The notes below the pieces were generated by a model. That model was not told the origin of the DNA. It saw nothing but the letters and a program-made list of their open reading frames with translations, and ran no database searches. A DNA stretch of 64,000 nucleotides, from NCBI RefSeq assembly GCF_021245805.1, contig NZ_JAJJNF010000002.1, positions 186,001 to 250,000 of the forward strand. Direction: 5' to 3'. Position numbers and translations under genes: made by a program. Positions 62,393-64,000 of the stretch are shown one piece after another. Within the stretch, counting starts at the first letter, position 1, and each line of letters opens with the position of its first letter. Source of the DNA: Mangrovimonas futianensis. Lineage in GTDB: Bacteria; Bacteroidota; Bacteroidia; Flavobacteriales; Flavobacteriaceae.

Positions 62393-63462
62393 TTACTCAG
62401 AAAACATGCCAATATATAAATCACCTTGATCATTCATAGAAGCTCGGAACATCCCAGCCGTATTAAATTCCATGACCACTTCACCCGTTTTGTCAATTGC
62501 AATGAGTCCACCGTCACCACCCATTTCAGGAATTTTCTTTTGAATTACTTCTTTGGCAGCTTCTTTTAAAGTCATGCCTTTATAAGCCATCAATGCCGAA
62601 ATATCATGAGCTACCATGCCTCTAATAAAAATTCACCCCAACCCGTACAGGAGACCCCGCATGTACCATTATTTGCATAGGTGCCGGCCCCAATGATTGG
62701 AGAATCACCAACCCGACCCCAACGTTTGTTCATCATACCGCCGGTAGAAGTACCCGCTGCCAAATTACCGTTTTTATCAAGCGCCACACAACCTACGGTT
62801 CCAAACTTAGAATCTTTAATATTGGAATCATAAAAACCTTGCTTTTGGGACGTTTTCTTTTTCTTTTCGGCTTCCTGAAGTCGTTTTAGGGATTGTACGC
62901 GATTTTCAACAATAAAATAGGAAGGATCAACAATAGACAACCCCTGTTCATTAGCATAAATATCTGCTCCTTGACTAGCCATCATGACATGTGGTGATTT
63001 TTCCATGATAACCCGCGCCAAAGAAATGGGATTTTTTACAGTTTTGGTTCCAGCCGAAGCTCCAGCATTCAGTGTTTTCCCATCCATAATGGAAGCATCC
63101 AATTCGGCAGTCCCTTCATTGGTTAAAACAGCTCCTTTCCCAGCGTTGAATAATGGCGAATCCTCCAAAACATTAATGGTTCTCTCCACAGCATCCAAAC
63201 TACTACCTCCATCTTTCAAGATTTGATGTCCCACTTTTATTGCTTCCTCAAGCTTATCCCGATATTGCTTTTCTTGCTCAGCACTCATGTTCTCACGAAG
63301 AATGGTTCCGGCACCACCATGAATAACAATAGCAAAGGATTGGGGTTTGGTTTCCAATTTTTCCAAAGTAGAAAATCCCTGGTCTATCTTCCCTTGATTT
63401 TGGGATTGATGACATGACAGTAGCAAAAAAAATACCAGAAATATAGGTGCAATTGATTTCAT
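62393..63462 (-). pseudogene. Isoaspartyl peptidase/L-asparaginase, frameshifted
   Basis: The N-terminal part starts at ATG 63462 (or 63465) with a lipoprotein signal ending LLLSC, then FAIVIHGGAGTI and the nucleophile T222 in FGTVGCVALD. It continues to SCTGWGEF and is cut by a stop at 62611. The remainder, VAHDISALMAYKGMTLKEAA to MFSE, is open in the next frame (62617-62393). One T missing from a homopolymer at 62627-62631 would join them as GEFFIRGMVAHD, the family's normal sequence, for about 356 residues. It is either a sequencing error or a real inactivation; the enzyme would hydrolyse isoaspartyl peptides or asparagine. Confidence 0.8.
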
Positions 63463-63538
63463 CATTTGGAGTCTTAATAAGAACAATAAAGTTAACATTT
63501 TTGAACCAACATCGTTTAAATAAGCCACTTAATATTAG

Positions 63539-63546
63539 TACCTTCG
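63539..63546 (+). promoter_or_regulatory. -7-like element of the aldehyde dehydrogenase gene
   Basis: TACCTTCG is one base from TAnnTTTG and lies 36 bases before the start at 63583. Confidence 0.3.
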
Positions 63547-63582
63547 CAAAAAACACAGCTATAAATTATAAAAAAACTAATT

Positions 63583-64000
63583 ATGCAAGCAGTTGCAACC
63601 GATTTTGGAATCGAAAAAGCACTAAACGAATTAGGTGTTAAAGGAATAAATCCGGGTACATCCACAGGAGTAAATTGCTTTGGTGATGGAGACATCATTG
63701 AGAGTTATTCTCCCGTTGATGGCCAATTAATTGCCAAGGTAACTTCCACCACAAAGGATGATTATGAAAAAATGATGAAGACCGCTTCAGAGGCATTCAA
63801 AACCTGGCGATTAAAACCCGCTCCATTACGGGGTGAAATAGTAAGACAGTTTGGCGACAAGCTTCGAGAAAAGAAGGAAGCTTTAGGCAAATTGGTTTCT
63901 TATGAAATGGGAAAAAGTTATCAAGAAGGCTTAGGAGAAGTTCAGGAAATGATTGATATCTGCGATTTTGCAGTAGGTCTTTCACGTCAACTTCATGGAT
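63583..64000 (+). CDS. Aldehyde dehydrogenase, ALDH7/AASADH-like (partial)
   Basis: The first 139 residues are visible and the gene runs off the right edge. It starts MQAVATDFGIEKALNELGVK and continues with YSPVDGQLIAKVTSTTKDDY, FKTWRLKPAPLRGEIVRQFG, SYEMGKSYQEGLGEVQEMID and CDFAVGLSRQLHG. This end is typical of ALDH7 enzymes that oxidise 2-aminoadipate semialdehyde (piperideine-6-carboxylate) in lysine breakdown. Catalytic Cys and Glu lie outside the window. Confidence 0.88.
   Translation, partial: MQAVATDFGIEKALNELGVKGINPGTSTGVNCFGDGDIIESYSPVDGQLIAKVTSTTKDDYEKMMKTASEAFKTWRLKPAPLRGEIVRQFGDKLREKKEALGKLVSYEMGKSYQEGLGEVQEMIDICDFAVGLSRQLHG

Overview
The window looks like a chromosome segment from a marine-type member of the Flavobacteriaceae (Bacteroidota). 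The DNA is AT-rich. Several promoters carry the Bacteroidota -7 element TAnnTTTG, and Shine-Dalgarno sites are not obvious. Family content agrees: GLPGLI and IPExxxVDY proteins, type 9 secretion (T9SS) C-terminal sorting domains, an OmpA protein with thrombospondin type 3 repeats, a long-form PurF, and the alpha-2-macroglobulin/PBP1C pair. No phage, insertion sequence, CRISPR array or rRNA operon was seen.

Layout. 1-9386: a cut-off secreted protein, rsmI, two small exported proteins, an AhpD-like protein, then a co-directional run of OsmC, PNGase F-like protein, recJ, an OmpA-type protein and an MFS exporter. 9387-13462: a 362-bp regulatory region rich in repeats, a tiny exported cysteine-containing protein, a GLPGLI protein and a large TonB-receptor-like outer-membrane protein. 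13477-20243: lpxH, queD, a 2OG-Fe(II) oxygenase, two very short membrane proteins behind a MATE exporter, a GNAT enzyme, a universal stress protein, tRNA-Ala, a frameshifted lipoprotein and a hypothetical exported protein. 20352-29735: an AddB-like nuclease and an AddA-like helicase-nuclease separated by ompA and kbl, then superoxide dismutase.

29736-30388 is a 653-bp gap with a terminator and three near-identical elements of about 70 nt spaced 200 bp apart. Each has a -7-like box at the same distance and an intrinsic terminator, so they are read as a tandem small-RNA array on the minus strand. This is the strongest candidate for something little described.

30389-33274: purF and a PfkB sugar kinase. 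33394-43014: a secretion-related island with a sensor kinase, a LuxR-type regulator, three TACGTA palindromes, a 1443-aa T9SS adhesin and a T9SS lysyl-endopeptidase-like protease. 43049-50854: core metabolism and information genes (rnhA, purN, acpP, fabF, rnc, IPExxxVDY, pyk, dinB, CYTH) and a YCII lipoprotein. 50861-62316: an AEC transporter, pbpC, uxuA, an ABM-domain protein, a DUF2071 protein and a giant alpha-2-macroglobulin lipoprotein. 62393-64000: an isoaspartyl peptidase broken by a one-base frameshift, and the start of an ALDH7-type dehydrogenase cut by the window edge.

All calls come from reading the sequence. No database search, structure prediction or folding computation was run. 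Promoter, operator and small-RNA calls rest on pattern matching only.
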